From an uncultured Ruthenibacterium sp. (lineage in GTDB: Bacteria; Bacillota; Clostridia; Oscillospirales; Ruminococcaceae): 7,498 bases of DNA. The notes beneath the pieces were generated by a model, which had not been told where the DNA came from, searched no databases, and was given only the letters and a program-made list of their open reading frames with translations. Positions 5,763 to 7,498 of the stretch are shown here, in pieces. How positions within the stretch are numbered: the first letter of the stretch is position 1; the number at the start of each line of letters is the position of its first letter. Location: assembly GCA_910587145.1 (NCBI GenBank), contig CAJUMH010000050.1, positions 1-7,498 of the forward strand, read 5' to 3'. The position numbers and the translations under genes are program-made.

Positions 5763-5797
5763 AAAGCTCACCGTCCGTAATGGCGGCGGGCTTTTTT
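5763..5797 (+). terminator. Intrinsic terminator after the YjcQ-like gene
   Basis: AAAGCTC at 5763-5769 pairs with GGGCTTT (one G-T wobble). After an A-C mismatch the inner stem CCGTC/GGCGG continues, with a short CGTAAT-type loop and a T6 run (5792-5797). It lies about 40 nt after the gene's stop. Confidence 0.8.
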
Positions 5798-5812
5798 GAC
5801 GCCCAAAACGCG

Positions 5813-5868
5813 AAAGGAGGCGAGGCCGTTGCCCTGAGAAACGCATGCCGCGCGGCAAAGGAGGCGAG
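5813..5868 (+). repeat. Duplicated ribosome-site repeat before the terminase
   Basis: The 12-mer AAAGGAGGCGAG occurs twice, at 5813-5824 and 5857-5868. The second copy is the ribosome site that selects ATG 5872 for the terminase. The first has no usable ORF after it: TTG at 5829 meets a stop after two codons. It may mark a lost small gene or a local duplication. Confidence 0.6.
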
Positions 5869-5871
5869 CGG

Positions 5872-7356
5872 ATGAAGGAGCATAGCGCGCCGCGCACCGG
5901 CCGTCAGCCCGGCTCAGGCCGCCAGCCCCGCTCGGAGCGCCAGACCCCGACGCAGGGCATCACACTGCCCTATGAGCGCACACACGGCGGCGACGCCGTG
6001 GCGCTCTATGAGCAGACCGGCCGCACCGCGCAGGAGTGGCAGCGGCTACTTCTCTATGATATTCTGGCCGAAAATGCGGACGGCCTGTGGGTGCACACAA
6101 AATTCGGCTACAGTGTGCCGCGCCGCAACGGCAAGAATGAGATCGTCGCCGTGCGCGAGCTGTACGGGCTTGCGCACAGCGAGCGCATCCTGCACACTGC
6201 GCACCGCACCACCACCAGCAGCTCGGCCTCGCGGCGGCTCGCGGCGCTGCTGGACGCCGCGGGCTATACCGAAGTGATCCGCGCCAAAAAGGACGAGGTG
6301 TACGACAAGCACTACACCTACTCCAAACAGCTTGGACTTGAGCGTATCACGCTGCTGGGTGAGGGCGGCGGTGTGTGCGATTTCCGCACGCGTTCCAGCA
6401 AGGGCGGCCTCGGAGAGGGCTTCGACCTGCTGGTGATCGACGAGGCGCAGGAGTACACAGACGACCAGGCCAGCGCGCTGAAATATGTCGTTTCCGATAG
6501 CGCAAATCCGCAGACACTGTTCTGCGGAACGCCACCGACGCCCGTTTCCTCCGGGACGGTCTTTTTGAAATTGCGCAATGACGCCCTGCGCGGCGACGCG
6601 CAGAACACCGGCTGGGCCGAATGGAGCGTGGAGCGCCGCACGGATCCGCACGATGTGGATGCCTGGTATGAAACAAACCCGAGCCTCGGCACGATCCTCA
6701 CCGAACGCAAGATCGCGGACGAGATCGGATCCGACGACGTCGATTTCAATATCCAGCGTCTCGGGCTGTGGCTACGGTACAACCAGAAATCGGCCATCAG
6801 CCAAACAGAGTGGGACGCGCTGCGATGCGCTGCGCTGCCGAAGCTGTCCGGCAAGCTGTTCGCCGGAATCAAATTCGGGCGCGACGGGGAAAACGCCGCG
6901 CTTGCCATCGCCGTCCGGACAAATGAAAACAAAATATTCGTGGAAGCCATCGACTGCCGCCCCATGCGGGCAGGGTTCGGATGGCTTCTTTCGTTTTTGG
7001 AAAAAGCCGCTCCAGCGGCCGTTGTCGTGGACGGCGCGAACGGCCAGCAGCTGCTGGCCGACGCGATGCGCGAGAAAAAGCTGAAAGCGCCGATTTTGCC
7101 CACGGTGAAGCAGATCATCGCGGCGAACGCAGGCTTTGAGCAGGCGCTGTTTGCCGGTAATATCTGCCACATGAGGCAGCCTGCCCTCGCGCAGGCGGCC
7201 AGCAACTGCGAAAAGCGCGCGATCGGCGCGGGCGGCGGCTTCGGCTACCGCGCGCTGCTGGAGGGCGTTGCGATCGAGCTGCTGGACAGCGTGATCCTCG
7301 CGCACTGGGTCTGCGCGGAGCAGAAAGAGAAGAAGAAACAGAAGATCAGCTATTGA
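5872..7356 (+). CDS. terL: Phage terminase large subunit
   Basis: A 494-aa DNA-packaging motor with ATPase and nuclease domains. Start ATG 5872 is preferred because AAAGGAGG (5857-5864) lies 7 nt upstream; ATG 5845 would add nine residues and has no good site. ATPase: Walker A-like VPRRNGKNE (82-90), Walker B LLVIDEAQE (186-194) and coupling motif CGTPP (218-222). Nuclease: AGIKFGRDGENAALAIAV (331-348), VVVDGANGQ (384-392) and ELLDSVILAHW (469-479). The first nuclease aspartate often seen as G-x-D is a Lys here (GIKF), with an Asp four residues on (RDG), as in some related phage terminases. The ending KEKKKQKISY looks natural. The N-terminal 25 residues are basic and G/P/Q-rich. It lies downstream of portal and MuF, the reverse of the usual order, and no small subunit is seen beside it. 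Confidence 0.93.
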   Translation: MKEHSAPRTGRQPGSGRQPRSERQTPTQGITLPYERTHGGDAVALYEQTGRTAQEWQRLLLYDILAENADGLWVHTKFGYSVPRRNGKNEIVAVRELYGLAHSERILHTAHRTTTSSSASRRLAALLDAAGYTEVIRAKKDEVYDKHYTYSKQLGLERITLLGEGGGVCDFRTRSSKGGLGEGFDLLVIDEAQEYTDDQASALKYVVSDSANPQTLFCGTPPTPVSSGTVFLKLRNDALRGDAQNTGWAEWSVERRTDPHDVDAWYETNPSLGTILTERKIADEIGSDDVDFNIQRLGLWLRYNQKSAISQTEWDALRCAALPKLSGKLFAGIKFGRDGENAALAIAVRTNENKIFVEAIDCRPMRAGFGWLLSFLEKAAPAAVVVDGANGQQLLADAMREKKLKAPILPTVKQIIAANAGFEQALFAGNICHMRQPALAQAASNCEKRAIGAGGGFGYRALLEGVAIELLDSVILAHWVCAEQKEKKKQKISY

Positions 7357-7368
7357 GGAGAGTGTCAG

Positions 7369-7410
7369 CGCCAATGATAAAATGTAAGAAAACGCCGAGG
7401 AAAAAATGTA
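7369..7410 (+). repeat. Direct repeat pair with 24-bp period (L1/L2)
   Basis: CGCCAATGATAAAATGTA (7369-7386) and CGCCGAGGAAAAAATGTA (7393-7410) match at 15 of 18 positions and start 24 bp apart. A weaker GGCGGAGG...GATGTA echo follows at about 7419-7447. This resembles transposase-binding repeats at an IS21-type end. Confidence 0.7.
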
Positions 7411-7463
7411 GTTTTATGGCGGAGGAGGAGAAAAAAAGATAGATGTAAATGGTAAGATAAAGT

Positions 7464-7496
7464 ATACCAATTTTCGCCATTGAAAGGATACCAATT
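7464..7496 (+). repeat. Second direct repeat pair with 24-bp period
   Basis: ATACCAATT occurs at 7464-7472 and 7488-7496, again exactly 24 bp apart, close to the window's end. More copies may follow outside the window. The shared period with the previous pair suggests ordered protein-binding sites on one face of the helix. Confidence 0.6.
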
Positions 7497-7498
7497 CT

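Larger units (their letters stand above)
7363..7498 (+). mobile_element. Probable left end of an IS21-type insertion sequence (truncated by window)
   Basis: Seven bases after the terminase stop the sequence becomes AT-rich (22 of 60 G/C at 7381-7440, 18 of 58 at 7441-7498) and has no long ORF. It begins TGTCAGCGCC, and IS21-family ends start with TG and carry several internal copies of the terminal repeat. Two such copies are visible here (7369-7386 and 7393-7410). Transposase genes (istA/istB) would lie beyond the window, so the family call is inference. It could instead be a phage control or packaging region with iterons. Confidence 0.45.

Noticed and set aside
5780..5875. 31-codon ORF ending in an ATGA overlap with the terminase start
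   Set aside because: Its ATG lies inside the terminator loop region, it has no ribosome site before it, and the product matches nothing I know.
1..7498. tRNA genes, CRISPR arrays, attachment sites
   Set aside because: I read for cloverleaf-like tRNA ends, regularly spaced repeats with spacers, and an integrase or att core, and found none. The 24-bp repeats at the end are too close together to be a CRISPR array.

Overview
The window is a piece of a temperate phage (prophage) from a Gram-positive, GC-rich bacterium, most likely a gut Clostridia member (Oscillospiraceae-like). That placement is inferred from strong AGGAGG-type ribosome sites, the SPP1/Gp6-type portal, the ArpU/DUF1492-like late regulator and the Xre and YjcQ families. 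No 16S or species-marker gene is present.

Layout. Positions 1-1232 hold the end of the early/middle rightward module: the 3' tail of an unidentified gene, a 126-aa Cys-containing phage protein, a 106-aa HTH/zinc-ribbon protein that overlaps it by 7 nt, and a 144-aa sigma-like late-gene regulator. A GAAA-loop terminator ends this operon (1246-1279). Positions 1298-1871 hold a self-contained leftward cassette: a good promoter (TTGACT-17-TATACT), an unlisted 38-aa ORF, a long hairpin terminator, an Xre-family repressor-like gene and its terminator. From about 2000 the rightward packaging/head module starts: an HNH endonuclease whose best start is an ACG, the portal protein, and a MuF-type minor capsid protein fused to a C-terminal ADP-ribosyltransferase domain. 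A 91-aa Cys-rich gene follows, joined to it by an ATGA overlap, then a YjcQ-like winged-helix gene and the terminase large subunit. The last 136 bases (7363-7498) are AT-rich and carry two pairs of 24-bp-spaced repeats starting from a TGTCAGCGCC end. They look like the left end of an IS21-type insertion sequence.

How it fits together. The late regulator would switch on the packaging genes. HNH and the terminase would cut and package DNA through the portal. MuF would be carried inside the head, so its ART domain could be delivered into the next host. The GC content falls sharply inside the MuF gene at about 4440-4500, exactly where the capsid domain gives way to the toxin domain, and stays low through the next gene. 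This is the signature of a swapped polymorphic-toxin tip with its companion (candidate immunity) gene. The order is unusual: the terminase lies after portal and MuF instead of before them, no small terminase subunit is visible, and three intrinsic terminators interrupt the late module.
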